64,000 nt of DNA from assembly GCF_000986795.1 (NCBI RefSeq), contig NZ_LAYZ01000003.1, positions 97,683 to 161,682 on the forward strand, in the 5' to 3' direction. Source of the stretch: Salinicoccus sediminis. Its GTDB lineage: Bacteria; Bacillota; Bacilli; Staphylococcales; Salinicoccaceae. The position numbers and the translations under genes are program-made. Under the pieces are notes generated by a model. The model did no database searches. It worked only from the letters and a program-made list of their open reading frames with translations, and was not told where the DNA came from. Shown piece after piece: positions 15,394-26,251 of the stretch; position 1 is the stretch's first letter, and every line of letters begins with the position of its first letter.

Positions 15394-16938
15394 CTAGAAC
15401 ATCTCTGAGACGACTTTCTGTTCAAGGAAGTTGAGCATATAGTCAGGGCTTCCTGTCTTCTGGTCTGTACCGGAGAGTTTGAAGCCGCCGAATGGGTGGT
15501 AGCCCATTACCGCTGCAGTACATCCACGGTTCAGATACAGATTGCCGACATGGAATTTTTTCTGCGCCTTAATCCAGTTTTCACGCGTATTCGTGATGAC
15601 TGATCCAGTCAGACCGTATACAGTATTATTGGCGATTTCAAGCAATTCGTCAAAGTCCTTCGCTTTTGCGAAAGCGACGACCGGCCCGAATATCTCTTCC
15701 TGCATGATGCGCGCCTTCGGATCAAGGTCTGCAAATATTGTCGGCTGGATGAAGTAGCCTTTGGAATCATCCGTCTCTCCGCCGATCTTAAGCGTACCTT
15801 CCTCTTTGCCGATATCGATATAGCCTTTGATCATGTCGAACTGTTTCTGGCTGATGACCGGTCCCATATACGTGTCTTCCACCGGGTTGCCGACAGTCAG
15901 CTCTTCGGTCAGTTCAACGGCTTTTCTCAGCACTTCATCGTATACATCCTCATGAATGACCGCACGGGATCCGGCTGAACATTTCTGGCCCGCGAAACCG
16001 AAAGCGGAATTCACGATGGAATCTGCCGCAAGATCGAGATCGGCTGTTTTGTCCACGATGATCGTGTCTTTGCCGCCCATCTCTGTAATGACTCTTTTCA
16101 GGAAATGCTGCCCTTCCTGAACGACTGAAGCACGTTCATTAATTCTGAGCCCGGTCGCTTTGGAACCGGTGAATGTGATGAAGTGGGTTTTATGGTGGTC
16201 GACCATATAGTCCCCGATCACTCCGGAATCGCCTGTAACAAAGTTCACGACGCCTTTCGGCAGACCTGCCTCTTCGAGCACTTCGATCAATTTATATGAA
16301 ATCAACGGCGTATCTTCCGCCGGTTTCAGAAGGACGGTGTTTCCCGCGATGATTGGGGCCACAGTCGTACCTGTCATGATTGCAAACGGGAAGTTCCACG
16401 GCGTGATTGTGACGCCCGCACCCATCGGCTGATAGAAATATTTGTTGTGTTCGCCTTCACGGTCGAGCACCCGTTTTCCATCAGCCAGCTCCATCATCGA
16501 TCTGGCATAGTATTCAATGAAGTCGATGCCTTCGTTCGTATCGCCGTCTGCTTCATTCCATGGCTTACCTGCTTCATAAACCATCAGTGCGGAAAACTCA
16601 TGTTTGCGGCGACGGATGATTGCGGCAACTCTGATAAGGAGTTCAGCGCGGTCTCTGGGATCCCATTCACTCCATGTTTCAAAAGCCTCTTCCGCAGCCT
16701 GGAATGCTGCATCAATGTGACCCTGTGTCGCTTTCGAAACGTGACCGACGGCCTGTTCCTTATCGGATGGGTTATAGGAAGTGATCTGGTCGTCCGTTTC
16801 TATATGCTCACCGCCAATGACCAGCGGACGTTTGACGCCGAAGTCATTTTTAGCATTTTCCAAAGCGGCTTTGAAAGCTTTTCTATTTTCCTCCTGTGTA
16901 AAATCTGTAGCTGGTTCTGCACTGTAAGGTACTACCAT
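15394..16938 (-). CDS. rocA: 1-pyrroline-5-carboxylate dehydrogenase
   Basis: The frame opens at 17022, but ATG at 16938 with AGGAGG 8 bases upstream gives a 515-residue protein, the normal RocA length. It oxidises glutamate semialdehyde/P5C to glutamate with NAD, the last step of proline and arginine breakdown. Visible motifs: [29 protein letters not shown] with the general-base Glu, and [13 protein letters not shown] with the catalytic Cys. It is monocistronic with its own terminator. Proline turnover suits a halotolerant organism. Backbone gene just outside element 1. Confidence 0.93.
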   Translation of the reverse strand: MVVPYSAEPATDFTQEENRKAFKAALENAKNDFGVKRPLVIGGEHIETDDQITSYNPSDKEQAVGHVSKATQGHIDAAFQAAEEAFETWSEWDPRDRAELLIRVAAIIRRRKHEFSALMVYEAGKPWNEADGDTNEGIDFIEYYARSMMELADGKRVLDREGEHNKYFYQPMGAGVTITPWNFPFAIMTGTTVAPIIAGNTVLLKPAEDTPLISYKLIEVLEEAGLPKGVVNFVTGDSGVIGDYMVDHHKTHFITFTGSKATGLRINERASVVQEGQHFLKRVITEMGGKDTIIVDKTADLDLAADSIVNSAFGFAGQKCSAGSRAVIHEDVYDEVLRKAVELTEELTVGNPVEDTYMGPVISQKQFDMIKGYIDIGKEEGTLKIGGETDDSKGYFIQPTIFADLDPKARIMQEEIFGPVVAFAKAKDFDELLEIANNTVYGLTGSVITNTRENWIKAQKKFHVGNLYLNRGCTAAVMGYHPFGGFKLSGTDQKTGSPDYMLNFLEQKVVSEMF

Positions 16939-17111
16939 TGATGAATCCTCCTCGTTATTTTGTATGTTCTTTTCAGCAGATTGCTGAATTGACAATTTGG
17001 AAATATTTTTATCCCAAAACACTATTCCTATACCCGATTTCAGGAAAATTATTTATCGAATGACATAGCAGATCAAAATCCACCGGAAAAATAATTGTAA
17101 TTTGTTATTTT

Positions 17112-17140
17112 TTGTATACATGAACATTTTTCTGTAGAAT
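17112..17140 (+). promoter_or_regulatory. Sigma-A-like promoter of the VOC gene
   Basis: -35 TTGTAT (17112-17117), 17-nt spacer, -10 TAGAAT (17135-17140), in the divergent spacer from rocA. Confidence 0.55.
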
Positions 17141-17186
17141 AAAATTGAAAGCGGTTTATAAATATTATATTTGGAGGGATGGAAAC

Positions 17187-17573
17187 ATGATCAAAAAACT
17201 GGCCGGGGTAATGCTTTACGTAGACAGCCAGGAAGAGTCGGTGAAGTTCTGGAAAGAGACCTTGGGGTTCACAGTCGTGTCGGAAGAGGAGCTCCCCGAA
17301 GGCTATAAGGCGGTGGAAGTGGCACCCGACAGCAGATCTGAAACGACAGTCACGATTTTCGATAAGGCGTTCATCAAAAAGTACAGCCCGGAACTTCATA
17401 TAGGAACACCCTCTTTGATGTTTGAGACGGATGATGCCGGGGCGTTGTATGAGGAAATGAAAGCCAGGGGAGTTACAGTCGGTGAAATGACGGAGATGGA
17501 CGGCAGTAAAGTGTTCAACTTCAAAGATGCGGAAGATAATTATTTTGCAGTATCGGAAGCTGACAGGACATAA
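17187..17573 (+). CDS. VOC/glyoxalase-fold protein
   Basis: ATG at 17187 follows TTGGAGGGATGG and is preferred over the frame opening at 17145. The 128-residue protein begins KKLAGVMLYVDSQEESVKFW and contains KETLGFTVVSEEELPEGYKA, the beta-alpha-beta-beta-beta unit of vicinal-oxygen-chelate proteins. The second unit ends FNFKDAEDNYFAVSEA. A metal-binding role is likely but the substrate is unknown; the family includes bleomycin-resistance and glyoxalase-like proteins. Confidence 0.75.
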   Translation: MIKKLAGVMLYVDSQEESVKFWKETLGFTVVSEEELPEGYKAVEVAPDSRSETTVTIFDKAFIKKYSPELHIGTPSLMFETDDAGALYEEMKARGVTVGEMTEMDGSKVFNFKDAEDNYFAVSEADRT

Positions 17574-17574
17574 A

Positions 17575-17602
17575 GAAGGCCGGTCAAAACTGACCGGCCT
17601 GT
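17575..17602. terminator. Bidirectional terminator
   Basis: AGGCCGGTC / GACCGGCCT stem with loop AAAACT, between convergent genes (VOC and YflT-domain protein). T-runs are short on both sides. Confidence 0.7.
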
Positions 17603-17607
17603 TCATA

Positions 17608-18708
17608 TCATCGTTCCTCATCATTGAGCCTGATGACCTGTTCGCCGTTAACGTCATTTTTGAAGCTGTAGTCCCTGTCTTTCTCATCAGGGTTTTTATC
17701 GATCAGTTCACGGCTGTCCTCCTCAGGACTTAGCTCTTCTTCAGGTGAAACCTCTTCGGCAAGCTCAGGATGGTTATGGGTGTCGACCAGGTGCTGGTTT
17801 CTCCGGTTATCCATCTTATACTCATTGATGACGGTGTCCTTGTTGCCGAAGTCGAAGTCATCACGGCTGTTTTTGAGGTAATCCGGTTCCTTATGGTGCT
17901 CGATTTTTTCTGTATCGGTTTCTTCCCTGTCAGTCTCGACAGACGGATCCACTGCGATGTGTTCATCAGTGCCCTCGCCATACGCGAGCTGTTCATCATC
18001 TTCCACCAATTTGCTGCTGTGGTCATGGGCTACACGGGATTTGTCCAACGTGACCCCTTCCTCGTTTGCCGGATTATGGATCTGTCCGGAAGAATCTTCA
18101 TGCGGATCGTCATATGCACCGCTGGCCGTTTCCTTGTATGAAGTATCTTCAGGACTGGCTGTGCCATCATCCTGATTGACATTGCCTTCATTTTCCCGGG
18201 AAATATCCTGTCCGGATGATCCGCCGGCTTCTGTCCTTTCCGCAATATCATCCTGTGCTGTGACGCCCGCAACACCTGCAGCGCCGGCTGTTCCGGCCGC
18301 CGTCATATTCGCAGCATCCTCCCTGGTCTGTTCGTCAGGCTGCAGCGTATCCTCAGTATCATCCGCCACAGGCTCTTTGGCAATTGCTCCGGAGCCTTCC
18401 GCCTTCACATAGAGAAGGATGTTGCCGCGATCGAGTTCATCTTTGAATTTCTGTTCCTCCTGATTGTCGAGATCAAGACCGGCGATGACACGGTCTTTTG
18501 AATCATCTGATGAAAAGAACGACACGATTTTGTCCCACGCAGTGCCTTCTGCCGATTTGATATTGATATTCGTGTATTCGAAAGAAGACTTTTCAAGAGG
18601 GTTTTTGGAAACTACAGTGATGGATTCTTCCTGTATGCCGTCGATTTTCAATTGTTCTATCCTGCCGAGCAGTTCGTCTTCATTTTGATATGTTTCGATA
18701 TTTCGCAT
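17608..18708 (-). CDS. General stress protein with YflT domain and long acidic tail
   Basis: The 366-residue protein starts behind ACTGGAGGAATC. Residues 1-105 form a YflT/GSP17M domain (NIETYQNEDELLGRIEQLKI; EESITVVSKNPLE; NILLYVKAEGS). The remaining 260 residues are low-complexity and acidic (Asp, Glu, Thr, Ser, Gly), probably disordered. Most of the family are short (about 110-150 aa), so the tail is unusual. A sigma-B-like promoter lies upstream. A second YflT protein is encoded 1 kb away in the same direction. Confidence 0.75.
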   Translation of the reverse strand: MRNIETYQNEDELLGRIEQLKIDGIQEESITVVSKNPLEKSSFEYTNINIKSAEGTAWDKIVSFFSSDDSKDRVIAGLDLDNQEEQKFKDELDRGNILLYVKAEGSGAIAKEPVADDTEDTLQPDEQTREDAANMTAAGTAGAAGVAGVTAQDDIAERTEAGGSSGQDISRENEGNVNQDDGTASPEDTSYKETASGAYDDPHEDSSGQIHNPANEEGVTLDKSRVAHDHSSKLVEDDEQLAYGEGTDEHIAVDPSVETDREETDTEKIEHHKEPDYLKNSRDDFDFGNKDTVINEYKMDNRRNQHLVDTHNHPELAEEVSPEEELSPEEDSRELIDKNPDEKDRDYSFKNDVNGEQVIRLNDEER

Positions 18709-18774
18709 GATTGATTCCTCCAGTTTTCGTCATAATATTCATCTACGGATTTCAATCTGGTATATATTAAATAT

Positions 18775-18799
18775 CTACCCTGAACCGCTCAATGTAAAC
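18775..18799 (-). promoter_or_regulatory. Sigma-B-like promoter of the long YflT gene
   Basis: On the minus strand GTTTAC (18799-18794), 13-nt spacer, GGGTAG (18780-18775), close to the GTTTAA-N12-15-GGGTAT consensus of the general-stress sigma factor in Bacillus and Staphylococcus. Confidence 0.65.
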
Positions 18800-19025
18800 T
18801 ATCATGCGATACTACGCGTTCTTCCGAAGGGGTGGTGAAAATATGGAACCCAGAAACAGAATATTTTACCAAAATTGATTTTAATATGTAAAAGAGGATA
18901 TAAATGCTGGTATTAATAATTTAGTTGGTATACTATTAAAATATAATTACTGGATCAACCATCAAATTAAGGAGATGTATGGATACTGGTTTCAGGTTTT
19001 AACAACTAAATTATGAAGGCGGAGA

Positions 19026-19679
19026 ATGAAATTGCAAAGTCTTGAAAATTCAGCAATACGTCTATTAATGTTCAATCAGTACAAAATCATGAGTTTATTA
19101 GGCAGAAACGATGAAGGGGATTCTTATGATTACTACCAGGACATCATCGTAAATGGCATTGAAAAGAAATATCCGGTGCTTTTGGAGTCGATCAGTTTCG
19201 GCGGGGCAGGTGTCCCGATCAAAGTATCGGAGGATGTGGAACTGATACTGGAGATTTTCTGCAAAATCCAGGGTTCGATCCGGAAACTGGATGATGAAAT
19301 CCAACGGGACATAAAAAAGGAATATCATATATATTTTGATGGATTTGATGCTGGTAATAATATCGAACAACCATATTATACCTATTATGAATTTTTAAAT
19401 AAATACAAAGAAGGGAAGCTGCCCCAAAAAGGTAATGGAGAAAGCGGACTGACGCTGCACCATTACAACCAAATGATGAACAGCTATATGAAACATGGTT
19501 CAGATGAAACATTGGATGAAGATAAAATCAGGAGCATATGCATCAGAAAAGGGGAAGAGGCAGGCGTTTCCGAAGCCATCCTTGTGGATTTCACAGACCC
19601 CGGCACTTCCCTTCCCCTTCAGCTGGTCAAAGAGGATAAGACATATCATCTGGAACCAAAACAGGCCGATACGGAGTAA
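19026..19679 (+). CDS. YfbU-family protein
   Basis: The 217-residue protein begins SLENSAIRLLMFNQYKIMSL, matching the YfbU opening, and has the later signature YFDGFDAGN and LHHYNQMMNSYMK. The C-terminal 45 residues, after YMKHG, are an extra acidic extension. YfbU proteins are widespread but without assigned biochemical role. It sits between two minus-strand YflT genes and ends in a shared terminator. Start is ATG with GAAGGCGGAG upstream. Confidence 0.75.
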   Translation: MKLQSLENSAIRLLMFNQYKIMSLLGRNDEGDSYDYYQDIIVNGIEKKYPVLLESISFGGAGVPIKVSEDVELILEIFCKIQGSIRKLDDEIQRDIKKEYHIYFDGFDAGNNIEQPYYTYYEFLNKYKEGKLPQKGNGESGLTLHHYNQMMNSYMKHGSDETLDEDKIRSICIRKGEEAGVSEAILVDFTDPGTSLPLQLVKEDKTYHLEPKQADTE

Positions 19680-19698
19680 CATCCGTACGGCCTGTTTT
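19663..19698. terminator. Bidirectional terminator overlapping the YfbU gene end
   Basis: AGGCCG(AT)ACGGA / TCCGTACGGCCT stem with one bulged A; the stop codon lies in the loop. TTTTCTTT follows on the plus strand. It serves both the YfbU gene and the convergent YflT gene. Confidence 0.8.
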
Positions 19699-19707
19699 CT
19701 TTATGGG

Positions 19708-20097
19708 TCATCTGTCATCGTTGTCTGTCAGATCCGCCTCTGAGGAAGCAGCGGTGCCTTCAGCCTCCTCGGCGCGCGTCTGCAGGACATCATCGTCATA
19801 ATAGATCAGGTAGTTCCCCTCGCTGACCTTGAACAGGTATTTTTCGATTTCATCTTCCCCGAGTTCGAAGTTGTTAAGGAACCTTTCGGCAGGTTCATTG
19901 TTGGAGAGTATCTCCCGCAGACCCCTTTCATGAGTTGCGTGGGCGTGGAAGTTGACCTCTGTATAATCCAGAGCCTTGAATTCCATATCGTCCCGTCCGA
20001 TGAGATGGATATCCTCTTCGTAGTAATCTTCGTCCTTCAGCTGCTCTATCCGGTTAAGTACAGCCTCCTGATCATCATACAGCTCGAAATAATTCAT
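19708..20097 (-). CDS. General stress protein, YflT domain
   Basis: Start at ATG 20097 with CAGGAGGGT upstream, rather than the frame opening at 20163. The 129-residue protein is almost entirely one YflT domain (YFELYDDQEAVLNRIEQLKD; EDIHLIGRDDMEF; NYLIYYDDD). It is likely a cytosolic stress protein of unknown mechanism. A sigma-B-like promoter lies just upstream. Similar in its first 100 residues to the long protein at 17608-18708, so the two are paralogues. Confidence 0.8.
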   Translation of the reverse strand: MNYFELYDDQEAVLNRIEQLKDEDYYEEDIHLIGRDDMEFKALDYTEVNFHAHATHERGLREILSNNEPAERFLNNFELGEDEIEKYLFKVSEGNYLIYYDDDVLQTRAEEAEGTAASSEADLTDNDDR

Positions 20098-20139
20098 AAA
20101 TGCACCCTCCTGTGAGACTTCTCTTAAGTATATTGGACT

Positions 20140-20165
20140 ATTCCCCCGGCCCTTTCTTTCCAAAC
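20140..20165 (-). promoter_or_regulatory. Sigma-B-like promoter of the short YflT gene
   Basis: On the minus strand GTTTGG (20165-20160), 14-nt spacer, GGGAAT (20145-20140). Confidence 0.65.
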
Positions 20166-20207
20166 ACTTCCGGGCTATAATACAGAGTGTAAAGAAAGCC
20201 GAAAACC

Positions 20208-20236
20208 TTGTTGTATCCGCGCCGCTTTTTTGTTAT
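20208..20236 (+). promoter_or_regulatory. Promoter of the guaBA operon
   Basis: -35 TTGTTG (20208-20213), 17-nt spacer, -10 TGTTAT (20231-20236). The start would fall near 20243, just before the riboswitch. Confidence 0.5.
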
Positions 20237-20261
20237 CATATATAATTAATTATTTTATTTC

Positions 20262-20374
20262 ATTTCATATAATCATAATAATATGGATTATGAGTTTCTA
20301 GGCTTTACCTTAAATAAAGCTACTATGAAATTACAATTGGATACACGGTCACTGACTGTATTTTGATTGTTCCT
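20262..20374 (+). promoter_or_regulatory. Purine (guanine-type) riboswitch and hairpin expression platform
   Basis: The aptamer has P1 ATTTCAT (20262-20268) / ATGAAAT (20325-20331), P2 CATAAT/ATTATG closing loop AATATGG, and P3 GCTTT/AAAGC closing a CCTTAAAT loop. The core GAGTTTCTA and the 3' junction CTACTATG are conserved. The base equivalent to position 74 is C, which specifies guanine/hypoxanthine rather than adenine. Downstream, an imperfect stem ACAAT..ATACA / TGTAT..ATTGT (about 20332-20371) is a plausible terminator. It controls guaBA directly. Confidence 0.9.
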
Positions 20375-20413
20375 ATCATATATCTTTTTTAAGGGTGCAG
20401 GATTAAAAAATAG

Positions 20414-21895
<1,482 letters not shown>

Positions 21896-21913
21896 GAAGG
21901 GAACAGTTGAAAG

Positions 21914-23458
21914 ATGGAAATGGCGAAAGGGCAGGAACTTATTCTAGTCATCGATTACGGCAGCCAGTACAACCAGCTGATCACCCGCCGTATCAGGGAT
22001 CTCGGGGTCTACAGTGAACTCCATAATCCAAGCATTACAATCGAAGAGATAAAAGCACTGAACCCGAAAGGCATCATACTCTCCGGCGGACCGAAATCCG
22101 TGTATGCAGATGATGCATACACCGCAGACCCGGCGATTTTCGAGCTGGGTGTGCCAGTGCTTGGCATATGCTACGGCATGCAGCTTTTGACCCAGATGCT
22201 CGGCGGTGAAGTTGTACCTTCAGACGAAAAGGAATTCGGGTCTACGGAGATCAATATCAATACAGAGTCCACGTTGTTCAAAGGCCTCTCTGAGATAGAG
22301 ACCGTGCTCATGAGTCACAGCGACAAAGTGACGCGCATCCCCGATGCATTCGAGCAGATTGCCCAGACACCGCTTTGCAAATATGCAGGAATCAGGCATA
22401 AGGAAAAAGACATATACGGTGTCCAGTTCCATCCGGAATCCAAGCACTCTGTAAACGGTGATACATTCCTTAAAAACTTCATCCGCGATATTGCAGGATG
22501 CCATGGTGAATGGTCCATGGACAACTTCATCGACATCGAAGTCGCGAAGATCCGTGAACAGGTCGGCAACAGCAAGGTCATCTGTGCCATGAGTGGCGGC
22601 GTAGACTCCTCCGTTACAGCAGTGCTGATGCATAAGGCCATCGGCGACCAGCTGACATGCATCTTTGTCGATCATGGCCTGCTCCGCAAAGGTGAAGGCG
22701 ACATGGTGATGGAACAGTTCGGAGAAGGCTTCAACATGAACATCATCAAGATCGATGCCAAAGACCGCTTCCTCGGAAAGCTCAAAGGAGTCTCCGATCC
22801 GGAGCAGAAACGCAAGATCATCGGCAATGAATTCATCTATGTATTCGACGACGAAGCCGCAAAACTAAGAGACGCGGATTTCCTGGCACAGGGTACGCTC
22901 TATACAGACATCATCGAGTCCGGCACAGAAACCGCCACGACGATCAAATCACACCACAACGTCGGCGGACTGCCGAAGGAAATGCAGTTCGATCTCATCG
23001 AGCCGCTCAACACTCTATTCAAAGATGAAGTCAGGCAGCTCGGCATCGAACTCGGCATCCCGGAGCACCTCGTGTGGAGACAGCCATTCCCCGGACCGGG
23101 GCTCGGCATCCGCGTACTCGGGGAAATTACAGAGGAAAAACTGGAAATCGTCAGAGAAAGCGACTGGATTCTGCGTGATGAAATCGCAAAAGCAGGACTC
23201 GATCGCGAAATTTGGCAGTATTTCACAGTCCTCCCCGACATCCGCTCCGTCGGCGTCATGGGCGACTACAGGACATACGACCATACAATAGGCATCCGCG
23301 CCGTAACCAGCATCGACGGCATGACAAGCGAGTTCGCCAAGATCGACTGGGACGTCCTCGAGCGCATCTCCAAACGGATAGTGAACGAAAGCAAGCACAT
23401 CAACCGCGTCGTCTACGACATAACAAGCAAGCCACCGGCAACGATCGAGTGGGAATAA
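21914..23458 (+). CDS. guaA: GMP synthase (glutamine-hydrolysing)
   Basis: The 514-residue enzyme converts XMP to GMP. The N-terminal class I glutaminase has [15 protein letters not shown], the nucleophile in GICYGMQLL, and the His-Glu pair in FHPESKH. The ATP-pyrophosphatase domain has [12 protein letters not shown] (about residues 226-237). The C-terminal dimerisation domain ends [12 protein letters not shown] at 21914 or 21920 could start. The last 15 bases of the gene are part of the att repeat of element 2, so the insertion preserves the coding sequence. Confidence 0.97.
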   Translation: MEMAKGQELILVIDYGSQYNQLITRRIRDLGVYSELHNPSITIEEIKALNPKGIILSGGPKSVYADDAYTADPAIFELGVPVLGICYGMQLLTQMLGGEVVPSDEKEFGSTEININTESTLFKGLSEIETVLMSHSDKVTRIPDAFEQIAQTPLCKYAGIRHKEKDIYGVQFHPESKHSVNGDTFLKNFIRDIAGCHGEWSMDNFIDIEVAKIREQVGNSKVICAMSGGVDSSVTAVLMHKAIGDQLTCIFVDHGLLRKGEGDMVMEQFGEGFNMNIIKIDAKDRFLGKLKGVSDPEQKRKIIGNEFIYVFDDEAAKLRDADFLAQGTLYTDIIESGTETATTIKSHHNVGGLPKEMQFDLIEPLNTLFKDEVRQLGIELGIPEHLVWRQPFPGPGLGIRVLGEITEEKLEIVRESDWILRDEIAKAGLDREIWQYFTVLPDIRSVGVMGDYRTYDHTIGIRAVTSIDGMTSEFAKIDWDVLERISKRIVNESKHINRVVYDITSKPPATIEWE

Positions 23459-23459
23459 C
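23444..23459 (+). repeat. Left att repeat (attL) within guaA
   Basis: ATCGAGTGGGAATAAC covers the last codons and stop of guaA and matches 41110-41125 with one difference. Insertion at the 3' end of guaA is a known habit of some Gram-positive genomic islands. Confidence 0.75.
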
Positions 23460-23474
23460 TAGATAATAATTATA

Positions 23475-23508
23475 AACCCTTTAACCATAGTGGTTAGAGG
23501 GTTATTTT
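23475..23508 (+). terminator. guaA terminator supplied by the island
   Basis: AACCCTTTAACCA / TGGTTAGAGGGTT with a TAG loop, then ATTTT. It lies inside element 2, so it replaces the original terminator that is now beyond the right repeat. Confidence 0.75.
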
Positions 23509-23527
23509 GTGGTGATAGGACTATAAA

Positions 23528-23553
23528 AAGGGCGATTTGAGGGCAAATATAGA
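23528..23553 (+). repeat. Left arm-like motifs
   Basis: AGGGCGATTTG followed by AGGGCAAATA (23540-23549); the decamer recurs exactly at 41010-41019. Confidence 0.5.
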
Positions 23554-23586
23554 ATATTTCAAAGACAGTAGGCTAATTTTTACATA

Positions 23587-23660
23587 AAAAAAGAGGCGAC
23601 CGTCGCAATAGTCAGCCTCAAGTGCATTCCGCAGAGATGCACCGCTACTTGATTTTTATT
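23587..23660 (-). ncRNA. Small RNA resembling type I antitoxin RNAII (Fst/par-like)
   Basis: On the minus strand a -10 TACAAT is followed by a roughly 65-nt transcript that begins AAAAATCAAGTAGCGG and has a GTGCAT/ATGCAC hairpin. It ends in a terminator GAGGC(TGAC...)GCCTC with seven T. Size, hairpin and bidirectional-type terminator match the antitoxin RNA of par/Fst type I systems. No Fst-like toxin reading frame converges on it in the 130 bp toward guaA, so the antitoxin looks orphaned. Confidence 0.5.
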
Positions 23661-23818
23661 GTACTCTAAATTTAAATGATTATCCAGGCTTATTGTAGCT
23701 ACACACTCTCCATTTGTAATACACAATAAAAATCAAGAAAAAGATAAAATAATTGTTCTTGAAAAAAATAAAAATAATATTTATTTAGAGGACGAACCCA
23801 CATTTTATAATGAGACCG
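23661..23818. other. AT-rich spacer with inverted ACAATAAAAATCAAG copies
   Basis: ACAATAAAAATCAAG occurs on the plus strand near 23723-23737 and on the minus strand at the start of the small RNA (about 23650-23664). No gene is seen. Confidence 0.3.
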
Positions 23819-24205
23819 TCAATAATTATGTGTAAATGAAGACATCCCTCCTTCTAGAACAGAATCTTTGTGTGGAAAATCGATAACAACATCTGTGTTG
23901 TATTTAAGATACTTTCCTTCACTCGTTAAACCAATTTCATTCGTATACTTTGTATAGCTGTTATCCCAATAGCTTTTGTATCTTAACATACTAATAAAAT
24001 CTTCTATTTTAAACACTATCCCTGGTGACAATTGCAGTGAGTATGTATCTCTTATCAATACGTTCGATAGAAGCGCTTCTATTAATCTTTCATTGTAAGA
24101 TCGTATATCTTCGATTACTTTATTTTTTAATAACGTATCTTCATGCCAATATTCAGGAAATCCTTTTAAAACTTCATTTATTTCTTGCTGGAGTTTTGTT
24201 TTCAT
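23819..24205 (-). pseudogene. Type III DNA methyltransferase (Mod) N-terminal fragment
   Basis: The 128-residue product reads like the N-terminus of type III Mod adenine methylases: ending segment DFISMLRYKSYWDNSYTKYT, then NEIGLTSEGKYLKYNTDVVI, then DFPHKDSVLEGGM. In full proteins this is followed by several hundred residues with the DPPY and FxGxG motifs. Here the frame stops seven residues after EGGM. It is therefore a truncated remnant of a type III restriction-modification locus. It starts at ATG 24205 with a plain GAGAGAAATG context. Family assignment is from memory of conserved segments. Confidence 0.55.
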
Positions 24206-24304
24206 AAAATCATTTCTCTCCGATCTTTTTCTCAGACTTGCTGTTAACTATGTTGTAGATAGTGCCTCTTAATCGAGCAGATCTTTAAAGATAACTTTAT
24301 TACC

Positions 24305-26062
24305 TTATAGATTATTCCAACACTTTATTGTATTGACTAGTTTTTCTAGTTTACTTTTTAAGTCTAATATTTCTAAATCACTTTTATCCATAAACTCTAT
24401 AAGCTTCCTAGCTTTATCTGGTTTACTCGTGCTGTAATTATCCTTATTCCCTTGCTCTATCAAATAGTCTCCAATATTTTCGTATTTTCCAATCTGTCTT
24501 GTTACTGTATATTTACTACCTAGAGTATTCTCAGACAAATAGTTTTCTATTTCTCTTCCTTCTGTAATCCATACAAACTTATCGTTATTCTCAAATTCTT
24601 TTTTTATTCTTTTCTTTGTCTGATTGATATGTTTTTTAGGTTTACTTCTATCACTGTCTATTACAATCGCTGCATTTCTATTAGTCAAAAGAAGGTTTAT
24701 TAAATTAGTTTCCTCATAATCTGTTAATTTTTCAAAGTTAGTATTACCAGAAAGATGGGAAAGCAACTTTCCACCATAGAACATTATTTGATAATGTTTG
24801 TTTTCGACCAATGCGCCATCTGTAATTAACTCTATCCATTTGTTGATATATATTCTATCTGAGGGGCCCTCTACCCAAATAATTCCATTCGACTGCAAGA
24901 GATCACTGGCCTTTATTTCGAGATCATTGAATATATTATCACTATCTAAAGAACTTAATAACGTGGCAGTGTAAACAAGGTTGTCTTTTTTAAAGACATG
25001 AACTAATTGAGCCTTTTCTTCTTGTAATACCATATCTATGGGCACATTGGAATGTGTTGTTATAAATACAAATTGCTCATACTTCTTTGCCCATTCAAAT
25101 ATGTATCGATGTAAGTTCCTTTGAATTGCCGGGTGCAGATTGTTTTCCAACTCTTCAAATATAACAATATGAGTTTTTTCAGTATTACACTCTAATAATA
25201 ACTTTATCAACACTAACAAGACTGTTCTAAGTCCACTGCCTGAATCTGATAGCGATATAGGTGGCTTTCCCTTTTCATGAAGAAATATCTCCCATAGTTG
25301 GGATTCATCCTCATCACGACTAACATCTTGTATCGATATTCTGCTGAATTCAATATCATTCATCATGATTCGATTAAGAGCATTCAACATGTCGACTTCT
25401 ACTACATTGCTGTCTTTATCTGCCTTGTTCAAATAATTTTGTATTATGTTAGTTGCCCCGGTGCCATCTGGATTCACTTGTAAAACATTGGTTGGTGGTT
25501 CCGGTTTTAAATCTCGATCAGCAGATAACTCAACTACTTCTTTCTTCATTTCTTTGGGAATTATAGAATAAATAAATCCATTTAAATAACTATTTAATAG
25601 TTCTTTATGCTTTTCATTTTTACTAAAAAATGTACCATAACATTCTAATTCCAATTTTTGTGGGTGGCGAACTATATTCTGTTTACCATTAAAAAAGGAA
25701 TCATCTAAGGTGAATTTTACTTTTTTATCTACCAAAAATTCAAAGTCTTTCCTATTAAAGTGATAATAACCTCTATCATAGTAACCTGTTATACTACCAC
25801 TCTTGTTAACCAAAAGACTATTAACGTTTATAATTCCGTCTATATCTTTTTCATTAAGGCGATAATAAAAAGCGATGTCTTCTGTATTAAACCCAAAACT
25901 CGCCAATGTCTTTAAAGACTCTTGAGCTTTTACAGATTCTAAGAGAGCAGTCTTACCAATGTTGTTTTTACCGATAATAACATTAACATTCTTTATATCA
26001 TCTAAACCTACAAAATGGTTATTTGAGAAGTTTTTGTAGCCTTTAAATTTTATGCTTATAAT
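24305..26062 (-). CDS. OLD-like AAA ATPase with TOPRIM domain
   Basis: With normal starts the frame would begin at TTG 25906 and lack Walker A. The frame stays open upstream to a strong AGGAGGAG site, encoding FKGYKNFSNNHFVGLDD and the Walker A IIGKNNIGKTALLES, so translation probably begins at an ATT (26060-26062). The 585-residue product has an ABC-type signature LSDSGSGLRTVL, Walker B IVIFEELENNLHP, the switch His in FITTHSNVPID, then a TOPRIM domain (IIWVEGPSDRIYI; AAIVIDSDRS). This is the layout of class 1 OLD nucleases, which act in phage defence. No GajB-type helicase is adjacent. Confidence 0.75.
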   Translation of the reverse strand: MISIKFKGYKNFSNNHFVGLDDIKNVNVIIGKNNIGKTALLESVKAQESLKTLASFGFNTEDIAFYYRLNEKDIDGIINVNSLLVNKSGSITGYYDRGYYHFNRKDFEFLVDKKVKFTLDDSFFNGKQNIVRHPQKLELECYGTFFSKNEKHKELLNSYLNGFIYSIIPKEMKKEVVELSADRDLKPEPPTNVLQVNPDGTGATNIIQNYLNKADKDSNVVEVDMLNALNRIMMNDIEFSRISIQDVSRDEDESQLWEIFLHEKGKPPISLSDSGSGLRTVLLVLIKLLLECNTEKTHIVIFEELENNLHPAIQRNLHRYIFEWAKKYEQFVFITTHSNVPIDMVLQEEKAQLVHVFKKDNLVYTATLLSSLDSDNIFNDLEIKASDLLQSNGIIWVEGPSDRIYINKWIELITDGALVENKHYQIMFYGGKLLSHLSGNTNFEKLTDYEETNLINLLLTNRNAAIVIDSDRSKPKKHINQTKKRIKKEFENNDKFVWITEGREIENYLSENTLGSKYTVTRQIGKYENIGDYLIEQGNKDNYSTSKPDKARKLIEFMDKSDLEILDLKSKLEKLVNTIKCWNNL

Positions 26063-26251
26063 ATAAATCTCCTCCTATTATTTACAATTAAAATATAAAA
26101 TTAATATTCCCATAATGTAAATAATGAAATAATTGATATAGGATGTCTACTAGACCCTGTATCTGACCTTAATCACATTATAATTTAATATCTTGTGCCT
26201 GTTTATGTGACTTGTCCTCTATTAATGTATCAATCTTGTCATCCTGACACT

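Noticed and set aside
17073..17687. Minus-strand 204-codon frame opposite the VOC gene
   Set aside because: The VOC frame has a ribosome site, promoter and clear family motifs; the antisense frame has none.
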